A stretch of 64,000 nt of DNA. Origin: Rallus limicola (taxonomy: Eukaryota > Chordata > Aves > Gruiformes > Rallidae). The stretch spans positions 26,534,015 through 26,598,014 of the forward strand of contig JAKCOZ010000012.1 in assembly GCA_022605955.1 (NCBI GenBank). The letters run 5' to 3'. The notes beneath the pieces were generated by a model, which saw only the letters and a program-made list of their open reading frames with translations, had not been told where the DNA came from and searched no databases. This document shows positions 1-12,435 of the stretch, one piece after another (the first letter of the stretch is position 1; the number at the start of each line of letters is the position of its first letter). The position numbers were made by a program, and so were the translations under genes.

Positions 1-427
1 GTGGAAGCTTCTGATGAATATAAAAGAGGGAAGCAACCGAGGAGGAGGGGATGGAGGGAAAAACGAGGGGACGCTGCCCCCCCTTCCATCGGACCCGGAG
101 CTGGTAGATATACCCAACTTTCTCTCTCTCTCTCCCTCTCTCTCTCTTTCTTTCTCTTTCTCTTTTCCACCCTTTCTCCCCCTCCCCTTTTTCCTGCACG
201 TTTGTACCAAATAAAGCAACCTTAACCTTGACTCCGTTTCGAGTCTTAATTCTGCTCTCCGAGAATTTAATTGAGAACTGATCAGGGTCAAACACCTGGG
301 AATTGGAGTCACTCAGGGGTTCAGCCCAACCGCCCCCAACCTCCCAGTCAGATCTGAGGTTCGGTTGGAACGCAAGGGGGTTTAACCGCTGCCAAACTAA
401 GTCTTGTCTAGGTTGTGGATCGTGACA
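1..427 (+). mobile_element. Endogenous retrovirus LTR, 3' part (cut by window start)
   Basis: A TATA-like TATAAAAG lies near 19, a long CT-rich tract at 118-175 and an AATAAA polyadenylation signal near 210. About 215 bases of U5-like sequence follow and end in CGTGACA at 427. The next base begins a CR1 that is already well inside its 3' region, so the LTR probably inserted into that CR1. The 5' end and the left target-site copy are outside the window, so neither the exact ends nor the class can be fixed. No internal retroviral gene is visible. The call rests on the TATA / AATAAA / terminal CA arrangement only. Confidence 0.55.
118..175. repeat. CT-rich simple repeat
   Basis: Impure (CT)n / (CTTT)n tract just upstream of the LTR polyadenylation signal. 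It creates spurious Ser/Leu-rich reading frames. Confidence 0.9.
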
Positions 428-728
428 AGGGGGAATTGGCCAGCCCCTTCTCAGTGTCTGTGGGGACAGGACAAGGGGCAATGGCTGCAAGTTGGAGCAT
501 AGGAAGTTCCACACCAACATGGGGAAGAACTTTTCCCCAGTGAGGGTGAGGGAGCCCTGGGCCAGGCTGCCCAGGGAGGTGGTGGAGTCTCCTTCTCTGG
601 AGAGATTCAAGTCTCATCTGGATGCCTGTCTGTGCAATATGAGCTGGGGAGCTGCTTTGGCAGGGGGTTGGACCCGATGATCTCTTGAGGTCCCTTCCAA
701 CCCCTAAGATTCTGTGATTCTGTGATTC
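428..728 (+). mobile_element. CR1 LINE 3' end, group B (copy 1)
   Basis: Starts abruptly after the LTR with GGGGGAATTGGCCAGCCCC and runs to a triple ATTCTGTG tail. It is more diverged from the other group B copies (different bases around 600-660), so it is an older insertion. The 5' part would lie beyond the LTR, outside the window. Confidence 0.9.
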
Positions 729-1888
729 ACCTTCCCCTGGCTTAGGCAAGCTGGCTCGAGCACGAAGTGCAGTGGACTTGACTTAAAGACTCGTCTGAAA
801 GCTAATGCTGCCAGGCATGGAGGGAAAATGAGCTTTGAAATGGGGCTTACAATGAGATCATTTTCTGGATGCACAATAATTAGCATTGCTAGAGCTCCAA
901 AGTCTAATGAATCAGGTATCATTTCCCTTGGCTCTGCAGGAATAGGCATCTCCAGGGCAGGGATGTGTTCAGACACCTATTTCTTTAAAACACTGTTGGC
1001 TGGTACAGAGCAAAGTCCTTCATGTGCAAGAGGAGTCTTAATGACTTCAAAATCTCTCTGAAAACTGAGGCATAAATTACATTGTAAGGGAAATTGAGGG
1101 GGGAGCATGTGGATGCCTCTGCATGTCTCTGCATGTGTCCTGAACCTGCACCATGTCACGTATGATGCTGGGTTGGACAAGTGAGGTCCTAAACACTCAT
1201 TACCACCTGAGCTAAATTGCAATAAAAAGAAAAAAAAAAAATATGTATTTGCCCTTATTTTATTAAATCTTACTTAAATCTTTTTAAATGTAGAAGTTTT
1301 TCTACTGAGTTTTACACTATAAAAGCAGGGGGATCATCAAAGCCTGAGAGGGGTTCCTGGATGCTGGGCTGTGGTGTGTGGTTTATCCAACCAGCTGGAA
1401 CTCCTCTGACAGTCTCTTGCCATTATCCAGAAAATTCTATTTGTACAGGTGTGATTTTATTTTATTTTAAATACCCAAATCTGTCAACAACTGCTTGAAT
1501 CTGTTTCCATAGCTTAATAAGTGGTAATTGGAAATATGAACTGTTTTCCTCTCCTCTTTTCTAGAAATAAGTGTTGCCATGATCACTTCAAAGGGACTCA
1601 GCAGCTCTTTCCCAGCTGACATTTACTGAGAAAGCTGGAAGATTTCAGGTCCTCTGGAGAACATGGTCAAGTCTCTGGCACTGGTTGTGCTGTAGCATCC
1701 CACCAGGATTACCTCTTGGAATGAATTTTGCTCTAGACTTTCCTAGAGACATTTTTCAGTTATTAATAGTTTTAGTATCATATAACTTGCAGTAAGAGGT
1801 TTTTAATATTTCAGCTTCCCCTTAAATTACTTTAAATCCTGTAGAAATGGAAGCAGGACAGAGTATATCATACAATATTATTCTATAG
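729..1888. other. Unannotated AT-rich single-copy DNA
   Basis: No exon, RNA gene or recognised repeat. Contains an A-run near 1229-1240 and T/A-rich stretches only. Confidence 0.5.
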
Positions 1889-2758
1889 ATTCTATGAATC
1901 ATAGAATGCATAAGGCTGGAAGGGACTTTTAGAGGCCATCAGGTCCAACCCCCCTGCAGTGAGCAGGGACATCTTCACTCTACCAGGTCACTCAGAGCCC
2001 CATCAAGCCTGACCTTGAATATCTCCAGGGATGGGGCCTCCACTACGTCTCTGGGCACCCTGTGCCAGGGTCTCATCATCCTCATACTGAAGAACTTCTC
2101 CCTAATATCCAACCTAGACGTCCCCTTTTCTAGTTTAAACTAGAAATCACCTCTCATCCTGTCACTCCATGCCCTCGGGAAAAGTTCTTCCCAGCTTTCT
2201 GAGAGGCACCATGCAGGGACTGGAAGGTGATATAAAGTCCCCTGGAGCCTTCTCTTCTCCAGGCTGAACAAACCTCTCAGCCTGGCTTCACAGGAGAGCT
2301 GCTCCAGCCCTTGGATCATTTTTGTGGCCCTCTTCTGAACACGCTCCAACAGGTCCATGTCCTCCTTGTGCTGAGGGCTCCAGAGCTGGACCCAGCCCCC
2401 CAGGTGAGGTCTCCCCAGAGCAGAGCAGAGGGGCAGAATCCCCTCTCTCAACCTGCTGGCCACACTCCTGGTGATGCAGCCCAGGATGGGGTTGGCCTTC
2501 TGGGCTGCAGGTGCACATTGGTGGCTCATATCCAGCTTCTCACCCACGAGTACTACTCCCAAGCCCTTTTCCTCAGGGCTGCTTTCCAGCCCATCATCTC
2601 CTGACCTGTGTGGATAACAGGGATTATCCCAACCCAGGTGCAGAACCCTGCGCTTGGCTTTGTTGAACCTCATGAGGTTCCCCTGGGCCCACTTCTCCAG
2701 CCTGTCCAGGTCCCTCTGGATGCCATCCTGTCCATCTGGCACTCTTCCTATTTCAGCT
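1889..2758 (-). mobile_element. CR1 LINE fragment, group D (copy 2), RT C-terminal region
   Basis: The 3' tail (TCATAGAATG on the plus strand) is at the left end. A minus-strand frame at 2140-2793 reads through the end of the CR1 reverse-transcriptase ORF, including a [20 protein letters not shown] block and a [17 protein letters not shown] block. The frame is open for about 200 codons but lacks the catalytic part and a proper start. The element is 5'-truncated and inactive. Tail divergence from groups A to C suggests an older copy. Confidence 0.92.
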
Positions 2759-3284
2759 CTTGTTATTATCATACGTGGCCAAAACCATTGCATACCCCAC
2801 CTCTATTTTTCAGTGCTCAGATCAGCTACTTGTGTCCTCATGGCTGCTGCTGGCTGGTGGAGAGCAGTGAAAGGCAGGTAATGAAGAAGACTGTGTCCAT
2901 ACAGTGCCTTGAGGGCTTGCTGCTAACTCATTTATACAGGAAATCTGTAATAATAGATAACAACATCACAGGGCAATTGTAGAAAATAAATATGTGGCCA
3001 CAAAGGTTAAACCAAAGGCTGCTTTGTTTGTATAAAAATCACTGTTTTCATAAAATGAGGAGCAGATTAAGCTTTGAAATAGCAGAATTAATTCCTTGAA
3101 GAGCCTACATTGCTCTCTTAAGACTGATCTTTATTGGCAGAGGGGAGAGCGTGTCCACTCTAATGGAACAATTTAAATGCATAACAGTTGAAATAAACCC
3201 CTTAAAGTATGGATCCCTATTCCTTATGTTGACTCATGAGCATTGCTGTTTCATAAAATACCATCTCACCAAGGGATGTTTAAA

Positions 3285-3309
3285 GAAAAAAAAAAAGGGG
3301 GGGGGGGGG
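3285..3309. repeat. A-run followed by 13-base G-run
   Basis: Homopolymer A12 joined directly to a G13 tract. Length is likely variable and prone to sequencing error. Confidence 0.85.
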
Positions 3310-4980
3310 AAATTATACTGCCCAGTTTATAACAATTTCTGCACTTAAAGGCACGATTGATTGTGTGGAAGGTAAAACTCCAATGTGCTCCACAGAGCTT
3401 TGCAGATTTAAGCCTCCTTTCTCTTTCTGCATATGTAACATTCCCTGGGAATCTGTGGCAGGGAAGGATGAATCAGTGGGGAACGTGATAGAAGGGGGAA
3501 AATTAAAAAAAAAACACAAAACAAACCAAAGGAAAGCAAAACATAAGAAAAAAGCAACCAAAAAAACCCCCCTGATCCCACAAAACCAAGGGAAACCAAG
3601 CATCAGTACCATACGTGCCCCCTGTACAAGACCTGTGCTGTGCCCAGCCCAGGCTGGTGGAAGGAGGGAGAGAACAGTAAGTGCAACTCTTCCTGGACAG
3701 CCTGGTGAGTCCCCAGGGCCCAGGAAGATGACCCTGTAGCTCAGTGGGTGCGTTGGTGTCACTGCTACCCCAAAATGATGTCACCTTGTTGGGACTTCCA
3801 GGGAAGCAGAGCTTGGTGAATCGAGCTTTTTCCTCCTAAGGGTAATCAGCAACCTCAGAGTTGATGATTCATGGCTGAATAAATCAATTCTGGGTACTTC
3901 TCATTCTAAGAAGGTTAAATAAATAGATATACATTTAAACAAATTTATTATCTGGCTAATGCATTGCAGTTTTACTCTGATGGAAAGATAGAGCGATCAA
4001 ATCCACGTCACAGACAGGATAGAAACAAATCAATGAATTAGAATGATCAGATCTTCTTCATCAGCCAGAAACCAGACCTAAGGATAAGTTTATGTTGGCA
4101 AGGCATTACCTTCTGTCAGGAGAACTGACAGAGGCTTCACCTTTCTGCCAGCGTAGGGCCCTGACTTAAATTAGGAGCGTGTCAGGTTGAAGGCATCTCA
4201 GGACTTTACTTCAAATAGAGTTATTTCAAATACAAGGCAAGGAGACATCCTAGGGAAGAGTGGAGATGAAAGAATTTGGCCAACCTTGCAGGCAGGAAGG
4301 CTGGGACCTGCTTACATGGAAGGGAACCAGCTTGCTGGGATGAGGTATTTCCCCTGTGCTATGGTTTTGGTGCAGTGAGACTCCAGTAAGGAGCCTGGTC
4401 TCCCAGCCACAGAAGACCCAACAACAAGAAAGGGGTTTATTTGCACTTGTGACTTGACTTTAAAGAGCCTAGAAAAATAACCAGCTCTTGAACTTTCAAC
4501 AGAAGGTGGAAAATACACACCAAGCCCAGCTTCCTTGGTAGAAACCCTATTTTTTACTAAAAATCAATTTCCCCACCCCATTTCCAGGGACAACTAGTAA
4601 ATCCTGAGCACTCAGCTTCAGACCTCTGTGTGCACCAAGAAGTTTATGAAACCCAGTTTATGAAACAGCTCCTCCCCAAGACACTTCTCTAACCTTGAGC
4701 AATGCCCCTAATCTGGCCACCTCCTTCTCCCTTTGTGTTTTGCAGTGCCATCAGCTTCCCATTGCACACATCCACTGACATTTCAAACCCCTATCAGTTG
4801 CCTGCTATGCCACCCAAACCATGCTTCTCCCATGTGCTGTGCCCTAGCTCCACAACCACTGTCCTGCTCTCCCACCCCTTCTGCAGCAACACGAATGTCC
4901 TGACATGTTTGCATGCCCTTTCCTGCCTCTCCTTCCAGCTGTCTGGGCTCAGACTTGCTGTTAGATGTGCATCCTCCTTA

Positions 4981-5034
4981 CCCACCCTTGGGATCATGCC
5001 CACCCTTGGGATCATGCCCACCCTTGGGATCACA
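4981..5034. repeat. 18-bp tandem repeat, 3 units
   Basis: Unit CCCACCCTTGGGATCATG occurs three times head to tail. The third unit ends CACA instead of CATG. Confidence 0.92.
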
Positions 5035-7196
5035 CCCCGATTAGTGCCCCACAGGACAGCAGATTCAGAGCCCATTGAGATCCTAGATAAAGCTTTAAGT
5101 ATCAGTCAGAAGAATTAAGAGTAGTTATTTCCACTAATTAGGAGTGGTATCAATCAATTTTAAGCATGGGTGGTTAAGACACCAAGGGCTATAAAATTAT
5201 ATGATAATGAATAGAAAAATCCTCACAGCTTTTCTTTATTGCTTTTTTTTCTATCACACCACAGCCACTGCTGTAAAGGTGTAAACAATACCAATGAAGG
5301 CTTTAATCCATTTTATCACTGATTTCCATTGTCTGGAGGCTGATGAGACATAGCTTTGTGCTCCACGTGTTGTGTAATTAAAATCCTGTTAATGAAAAGC
5401 AAAGTCAAGACAGTTATCAACAGGAAAGGGGAAGCATCTAGCACAAAGGCACAGCATGGAGGCAAGGCTATTATAGATATTAGATGCTTAATTGTATTTA
5501 TTATGTGATTACTTGGATGAGGGGCATGCAGGCAGAGCCCACCCCGAGGTGATGGTCACAACTGTGAGAAGAGGATGGCAAAACCCAGGAAAAATAGTGG
5601 GATTTGGGCTGGGGAGGTGGGGAACGCTCACAGCCCACGTGGCACAAGCAGGGTCAACCTTCTTCCTCTGTTTTCTCCACCACCACCCAACAAAATACAC
5701 AACAGAACACACCTGGATGGTGCCTCATTCTCTTGGACTAACTTGAGGGGGGGTGTTCGGGGCACCCTGGGAACTTGGGTTTGGTTCTGGGGTTGGTTGT
5801 TGGGTGGGTTGTTTTTTTTTTAGGTCATTTCAATCAGATTAGTCAAGCTACCAAAAAAAGAAGCCATCTTTCTAAAAGGTTTGCCAAAGAAAACACGTTT
5901 CACAGGTTCTCTAAATACTGTCAGATGCCTCCAGGCTAAACATATTCGAATTAATTCTGTTACATCTTTCCTGGCTGAACTATAATTATTGCAACAGTGG
6001 GGATGAGTCATCACTAGCTGTAGTTCATCACCGGGGATATAACGTGTACTGTACCTAATACTGCGTGTGCTGGAGCTAAATCAGCTACTTACTCCAATAT
6101 CTTTATTATTAAAAAAAAAAAGAGAGTCAAAGAGAGGATCTACCTGTCATTCACATGCACTGTGTAGCACCAGCCCTTAATTTGCACCTTCCTTACAAGA
6201 ATTGTAATAAGATGTTTGATCATATGTTTAACTACCTCTGTGAGCCATGTGTACAAATAAAGAGCAACAGTCTTGGGAGGAGGGAATCAGAAGCCAGGGA
6301 GAGAAAGGAGGTGGGGGGAGGCAAAAAGGAGGAAAGCCTGCCCTGGAAAAGGAAACTCTATTCCTTTGGATGTCCTGATGGGCACAGAGAAGGTCTGGGT
6401 GGTCTCAAGTGCCCCTCGGGGTGACCTTCTCCATGTCCTTCGGGAGGAAAGCCCTAGGAACGGGGTGTTCATGAGAAAGCACAGCCAGCCTCAGCAACCA
6501 CATACTTTTTGTACATTCTCAGAAGTTCAGATTTCCTCATTTCATCTCTGGTTGAAACATCTTAATTTAAGCTTCCCCCTTTTCGTTAAATTAGCTTCCA
6601 CATCCTAATTAACGGCTTGTGCACTTGAGAAATGTAGCCTCCTGTTTTAAGACTAATGACTCTTTCCTTTTCTAGGTGCCCGCCTAATTTGTTCTGTGCC
6701 AAACACTTCAGAGATAGCAGCTTTTAATTACACGAAAAGGTAAGTCATCAATTTGTCTGTACAACCCTCGTTAAAGATTTCCTTCACAGAAGTTATCGCC
6801 GTGGCTTCTTGCACTGAAGCCTTCAGAGATCTGCGGCTGCTCTTAATGGGATAACCAAAGGGGCTGTGTCTACTCATAGCTTTAGTTTTCCCCACTAAAA
6901 CCCTCTTCTAAATTTATCTTCTCTTCAACACCAGGTGTGGTAAAAAGTCCTTGTTATAAATGAACATGTCACTCCCAAAGAAAAGAAGGAATATTTCCGT
7001 GACCACATCTTCTTTCCCCCCAAAAATGTGACAGCTCACAAGTCAGACATCACACTGATGGGCAAAAAAAAACAAAGCTTGGGAGAGCATTTAATGAGCT
7101 TAACGCTAGGAAAAGGCACAGGTTTCCTATTTTCAGAGATTAACTCCTTGAGGACAACTCGTATTTGTCTGAGAGTTTGAAGGACACCAAAAAGTA

Positions 7197-7822
7197 TCAT
7201 AGAATCATAGAATGGAATGGGCTGGAAGGGACCCCAAGGGTCACAGAGCTCCAACCCCCTGCCACCAACCTCCAGGCCTGGAGCTACACAAGGTTGCCCA
7301 GGGCCCCAGCCAACCTGGCCTTCAACACCCCCAGGGATGGGGCACCCATCCCCTCTCTGGCCAGCCCCTTCCAGCCCCTCACCACTCTCTCTACAAAGAA
7401 CTTCCCCCCAATCTCTCCTCTCCCCCTTCCCTCCTCCAGCTTCACTCCAGCCCCCTTGTCCTGCCAGGCTCTGCCCTTGAACAAGCTGATTCCCCTCCTG
7501 TTCTTCTGCTCCCTTCAGGGACTGGCAGGCTGCAATGAGGTCCCCCCACAGCCTTCTCTTCTCCAGGCTGACCCAGCCCAGCTCCCTCAGCCTCTCTCCA
7601 GAGGGGAGCTGCTCCAGCCCTCTGAGTATCTCCATGGCTCCTCTGACTCCTCTCTAACAGCCCCACATCTTTCTTGTTCTGGGGCCCCAGCTCTGGACAC
7701 AGGACTCCAGCTGGGACCTCCCCAGGGCAGAGCAGAGAGGGACAATCCCCTCCCTGTCCCTGCTGACACCCCTCTGCTGATGGAGCCCAGGGTACCATTG
7801 GCCTTCTGAGCTGCAAGAGCAC
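7197..7822 (-). mobile_element. CR1 LINE fragment, group A (copy 3)
   Basis: Plus-strand left end TCATAGAATCATAGAATGG is the inverted 3' tail. The copy extends back to the [14 protein letters not shown] region of the RT ORF before similarity stops near 7822. Small differences from other group A copies are scattered, so it is a relatively recent insertion. Confidence 0.93.
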
Positions 7823-8008
7823 CCTCAACACAGGTTCTCTTGAACAACAGCAACTCCTGGAGCCAACTCCCTTGTAAACAAGGTGAAATTTAGCTGCCAT
7901 CCTTTTGGGGCTCGTGCTGGCAGGAGGATGCAACAAGGTTTCTGGGGACACTACAAAACTGCCTTTATTGATGCAGACTTCTGGGTTCTCTTTCTCTTCT
8001 GCGTGGTC

Positions 8009-8014
8009 CTGGTA
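8009..8014. repeat. Target-site duplication, left copy (CTGGTA)
   Basis: Six bases identical to 8743-8748, directly before the LTR start TGTTGGGG. Confidence 0.75.
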
Positions 8015-8742
8015 TGTTGGGGAAGGCAGTGGGCCTGCCAGCAGCCTGACTCTCCTCACAGCAGACATAGGCCCTCCAGCAGCGTGACTTTCCTCACAGC
8101 AGACATAGGCCCTCCAGCAGCCTGACTTTCCTCACAGCAGACATAGGCCCTCCAGCAGCCTGATCCTCCTCACAGCAGACATAGGCCCTCCAGCAGCATG
8201 ACTCTGCTCACAGCAGACATAGGCCCTCCAGCAGCCTGACTTTCCTCACAGCAGACATAGGCCCTCCAGCAGCCTGACTTTCCTCACAGCAGACACAGGC
8301 CCTGACAATATCTTCCCATTCCCGTGAGACAGGAAAGTTCCTCATGCTGAGAGGGTTTTGGTAATCACATTCTCAAAACACAGCAGCCTTGAAGACAGGG
8401 GTACAAACTGCCCTTAACCAAGAAAGAGTTATGGGAAGGTATTTGGGAATAAGTGAGTATGTCAAGTACCAGCCATAATAAATGGTCATAACAGTCAGTG
8501 TGCGGACGCTTTTGGACATCAAAGGTAAACTAACAATATTTAGCTATAAGATATGCTTATCAGAACCTGTTATAATCACTAACCAATCAGTTTGGTGTGA
8601 GCAGTGTGTGTAAGTAATTAGCAGGTTTTTAGCTTGCCACGTTTGCAGTACCAAATGTCTCTAATCTGTGGGATTTCACCCAATAAACGGCTTCACCTAC
8701 AATTCATATCGAATTGCGTGTTGCCCATCGCCAGGCTCCACA
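8015..8742 (+). mobile_element. Solo LTR of an endogenous retrovirus (728 bp)
   Basis: Begins TGTTGGGG and ends GGCTCCACA, with a perfect 6-bp CTGGTA duplication on both sides. A 6-bp duplication fits class II (alpha/beta-like) avian retroviruses. AATAAA at 8682-8687 is followed by a 55-base U5. TATA-like sequences lie at 8545 (TATAAG) and 8571 (TATAAT). The first third of U3 is a seven-unit 38-bp tandem array. With no internal genes, and one LTR flanked by its own duplication, this is a solo LTR left by recombination. Class assignment is inference from duplication length and R/U5 style. Confidence 0.82.
8034..8299 (+). repeat. 38-bp tandem repeat x7 inside LTR U3
   Basis: Seven head-to-tail units with no length change; unit starts are 8034, 8072, 8110, 8148, 8186, 8224 and 8262. 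The core of each unit is CCAGCAGCCTGACTTTCCTC followed by ACAGCAGACATAGG, with one to six substitutions between units. The array lies upstream of the TATA and poly(A) signals, where retroviral LTRs carry enhancer repeats. Confidence 0.95.
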
Positions 8743-8748
8743 CTGGTA
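8743..8748. repeat. Target-site duplication, right copy (CTGGTA)
   Basis: Matches 8009-8014 and follows the LTR terminal CA. Confidence 0.75.
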
Positions 8749-9440
8749 TATTGTATGTTACAGTTCTTTCTAATCAGATCATCAAAAACATAAATAAAAT
8801 TGCCCAACCGGTGTAATCCTCAAGTTACATCTGTCAGGTCGATGAAGCAGTTCACTCTTGTCAACTTGCTCAGTTTCTATTCAATTTCTTTCCCCCCCAG
8901 TGTCAATGTTTAGGCAACACTTATTTTAGACAAAATAAAACTTCCAGTATTTGGCCACTCAGAGTTTTATTTAAGTTTCCATGCTCAGAATTTGCTACTA
9001 CAGTGCCTATAAACACAGGCAGTTAGAAAAAACACAGCAGAAACTAGCAGTTTTTTCCTCTAAAATTAAAAAGTAGGCTCTGGCTTTCATCAGCAGCCTG
9101 ACTTGAGGTAAATTAACTTTCACTTTGGCTTTTGATGGATGTATAATGAACTCTGCATTGTTCAGCTAGAAACCTTGGAGCTATTTTTCATTCCAAATGT
9201 CTTCTGAGCAGCACGTTTGACAGGTTATTAAGATTTTAGTATCACTGTGGAAACATTTTTCCAGGCTTCTTGGCTAGGATCGGGAGAGGTTCACTGCACC
9301 TTCTCCATCTCCACAGCAGTCTGCTGATCTCCTTCAGTTTTTTGAGATTGCTGTGCATAGGAAATATTTAATAAGCAATTATTTCCAAATCTGGCTTCTT
9401 TTTTGTACTTATCAGTGAGATGCACTGAGCAAGGATTTCA
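8749..9440. other. Unannotated AT-rich DNA
   Basis: No exon or repeat recognised. Confidence 0.5.
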
Positions 9441-9860
9441 GGGGATGAAGGGCTTGGAGCATCTTCCCTGTGAGGAAAGGCTGAGGGAGCTGGGGCTGTT
9501 CAGCCTGGAGAGAAGCAGCCTGAGAGGGGATCTGATCACTGGGGATCAATAGCTGAAGGGTGGGACACAGGGGACATGGGCAGCCTCTTCTCGGTGTCTG
9601 TGGGGACTGGACAAGGGGCGATGGGCTCAAGTTGGAGCACAGGGAGTTCCCCCCCAATCTGGGGAAGAACTTCTTCCCAGTGAGGGAGCCCTGGGCCAGG
9701 CTGCCCAGGGGGTGTGGAGTCTCCTTCTCTGGAGAGATCCCAGCCCCGTCTGGACACCGCCGTGTGTGCCCTGTCCTAGGGACCCTGCTTTGGCAGGGGG
9801 TTGGACCCCATGGGCTCTGGAGGGCCCTTTCAACCCCTATGATTGTGGGATTCTGTGATC
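9441..9860 (+). mobile_element. CR1 LINE 3' end, group B (copy 4)
   Basis: Starts in the [23 protein letters not shown] coding end and runs through the 3' UTR to GATTCTGTGATC. It belongs to the B sublineage with GGGGATCAATAGCTGAAGGG, shared with copies 8, 11 and 18. Confidence 0.93.
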
Positions 9861-11055
9861 ATTTAACTTAGCTACTTAAGTGTAGGAAGTTTAGCTGTTA
9901 GTCATTGGGAAAGGTCAGGTTTCTCTGAAGGATCAACAAATTATGGAGCCAGGGAGATGCTGGTTCAAGAGCACCAGTGGGAGCTCATTTAGAGACACCG
10001 ACCCTGCAGCATCCTTCTGCCAGGGCTGCAAGGAGACAGTGGACAGGAGGGAGATCAAGTGGTGGGACAGCAAATGGCTACTGTATGCTCCTGACTGCAA
10101 CTCTCTGGACTATAAGGAGGGGGTTTTATTACCTGAATTACTCAAACCTCTCCTGCTTGTGTGCCATTTCCATAAATCTCACTTTTATAAAGGCTTTAAT
10201 GATTTGCAATTTCCCATGCAATTTACAGAGCACATTTCACCCCACTGAAACATCACAGGCAAATGTTTCCCTTTTCTTTTGGCATACCCTGACTAAAGTG
10301 CTTATTTGCTATAGACAAAACCTGTCAATTGTGAAAATAACCAACTATTTTGTGAACAGAAACTAAAGAAAAAACTAAAATCTTCATCAAATTAACATAT
10401 TTGAGTACATTAAATTTCCAGCCTGCCCAAAGACCATGCAACCACCAGTTCCTCATTCTCCTACATACTTTAGTTTTGATGAGCAAAGTGACTTTCTGCT
10501 AAGTGAAGATATTCCTCTGGAGAGTTACATGATGAGGTGAGCCCTAAGGAAAGAAAGGGAGAGGCAGGCAGATGTGGGATGAGAAATGGGTTCCAGAGGT
10601 GTTTTCTGAGTTTCCAAAGCCTGCACCTGGCAAAGGAATTTCAGAGTTCTTCAGAAAGCACAGTCTGATGACACATAATATCACTTTCTTGAGTAAAAAT
10701 GACAGGATGGATGCATTTTGCTCACTCTGCTCTGATATAACTATTTCTTGCTGTCTGAGTCATCTTGTCATCCTGCTCAACTCCAGAGGGATTTTTTATT
10801 GGTATATAATGCCACTGATTCATGCCCTGTATTTCAGAACTAAATCAAAGAGAGGAGAAAGGGCTCCAATATTTTTAAGGAAAGAAAACAGCACTTGATC
10901 AAATTAAAAATGTACCAATTAGCTTCAGCCACAAAGCTACCAGGACATTAAAGGTAAATGTAGGGCTTGCTTAGTGCCTTAGCTCCAGCTCAGCCTTACC
11001 TCAGCATCGGTCACCGCTATCATTTTTGAAGCCAGCAGCTTGAATTGCACTGAGA
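9861..11055. other. Unannotated AT-rich DNA
   Basis: No recognised exon or repeat. Open frames at 9943-10366 and 10572-10898 have no recognisable domain or splice context. Confidence 0.5.
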
Positions 11056-11514
11056 TCATAGAATCCCAGACAGACCTGGGTTGGAAGGGACCCCAAGGGT
11101 CACAGAGCTCCAACCCCCTGCCACAGGCAGGGACACCAACCTCCAGGCCTGGAGCTACACAAGGTTGCCCAGGGCCCCAGCCAACCTGGCCTTCAACACC
11201 CCCAGGGACGGGGCACCCACCCCCTCTCTGGGCAGCCCCTTCCAGCCCCTCCCCACTCTCTCTGCAAAGAACTTCCCCCCCAATTTCTCCTCTCCCCCTT
11301 CCCTCCTCCAGCTTCACTCCAGCCCCCTTGTCCTGCCAGGCTCTGCCCTTGAACAAGCTGATTCCCCTCCTGTTCCTCTGCTCCCTTCAGGGACTGGCAG
11401 GCTGCAATGAGGTCCCCCCACAGCCTTCTCTTCTCCAGGCTGACCCAGCCCAGCTCCCTCAGCCTCTCTCCAGAGGGCAGCTGTTCCAGCCCTCTGAGCA
11501 TCTTTGTGGCCCTT
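11056..11514 (-). mobile_element. CR1 LINE 3' end, group A (copy 5)
   Basis: Inverted tail TCATAGAATC at the left end. Similarity stops near 11514 at the [12 protein letters not shown] coding segment. Confidence 0.93.
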
Positions 11515-11568
11515 TATCTCAGCTGGCAGGTTGCTCATTTCCCCAGCTTGCTGGGCTGTGGTCATGAC

Positions 11569-11632
11569 GGTGCTAATTAATGATGCACACCTCAAAATGA
11601 GGTGCTAATTAACGATGCACACCTCAAAATAC
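11569..11632. repeat. 32-bp direct tandem duplication
   Basis: GGTGCTAATTAATGATGCAC plus CTCAAAAT occurs twice head to tail, with one internal T/C difference. Confidence 0.92.
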
Positions 11633-12435
11633 AGGCCAAGGCCGATGGGGAAAGGAGGCAGCATATGGTTTTAAGTCAAGTGCTTTAAACAGTTCCCAGC
11701 TCATTTTAACAGTACTTTCTGAGAAAAAATAAAATATCCTTAGTTGCAGCAACAACTTTATTTATTGTTGGTGACACCAGAGTCATGAAATAAAATGACC
11801 TAGATATCATAGCCTTGAAACAGATTTTTAACAGCTGGCAGATGGGATTTATTCATTCATAAAATGCTGATTTATAGCACTGGGGGGAAAAGTGACAGAA
11901 AAGATGAAAATCCAATTCATCCATCACATAAAAACAACAGATCTACTGGGGAGAGAGAGAGAGAGGGCTGTTAAAAGCAAAGCTATTACAGTTTCGTGTT
12001 CATTACCACATCTGGCAAGGGTTGACTGCAGAGTTAGGTGTATTCATATGACCCACAGCTCTTGGACACCTTCCCTGTTCTTCCTCTTGTGTGAACAGGC
12101 TTTCTTACTCTTATTTCAGGAGGGCAAAGCTAATGAAATAATCAAGCTGGAAGAGTTTTAGGCAGATTCTCTGTTTGAAAAATCTTTCTTTTTAATAACT
12201 TTGGACCTTCAGACTGCCAAGATATTCAAACACTGGTGAGAACCTTGTTCAGCTTACTTCCTAACTTCTGTTTTGAAGGCATTTTATCGGTGTTTATAGA
12301 AAATCATTTAAAAAAACCCCACCCTGACCCTGGAATTGAAAGTTCCTCAGGGCCTTTCACAGTGAAGATTTTGCAAGACGAAGAGTTAATGTGCCTTTAC
12401 TAGTCCCTGCCCCAGAGCTGAGGGTTACACCCAGC
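11633..12435. other. Unannotated AT-rich DNA
   Basis: Nothing recognised apart from a short (GA)n at about 11948-11966. Confidence 0.5.

Larger units (their letters stand above)
2759..7196. other. Intron-like single-copy DNA, mostly AT-rich
   Basis: 4.4 kb without a recognisable exon or interspersed element. It holds an A-run followed by a G-run (3285-3309), a three-unit 18-bp repeat (4981-5034), a GT/T-rich stretch (about 5770-5822) and an A-run near 6110. Open frames here are short and unconvincing. Confidence 0.5.

Noticed and set aside
3725..3775. tRNA-like A-box (TAGCTCAGTGGG) near 3737
   Set aside because: No matching B-box (GGTTCRANNCC) or cloverleaf stem at the right distance.
5770..5822. 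GGTT/T-rich stretch as a telomere-like repeat
   Set aside because: Irregular GGTTG/GGGTT mixture without tandem TTAGGG units.
8034..8299. Regular 38-bp repeats resembling a CRISPR array
   Set aside because: Units are contiguous with no spacers, the DNA is avian, and the array lies inside an LTR with its own target duplication.
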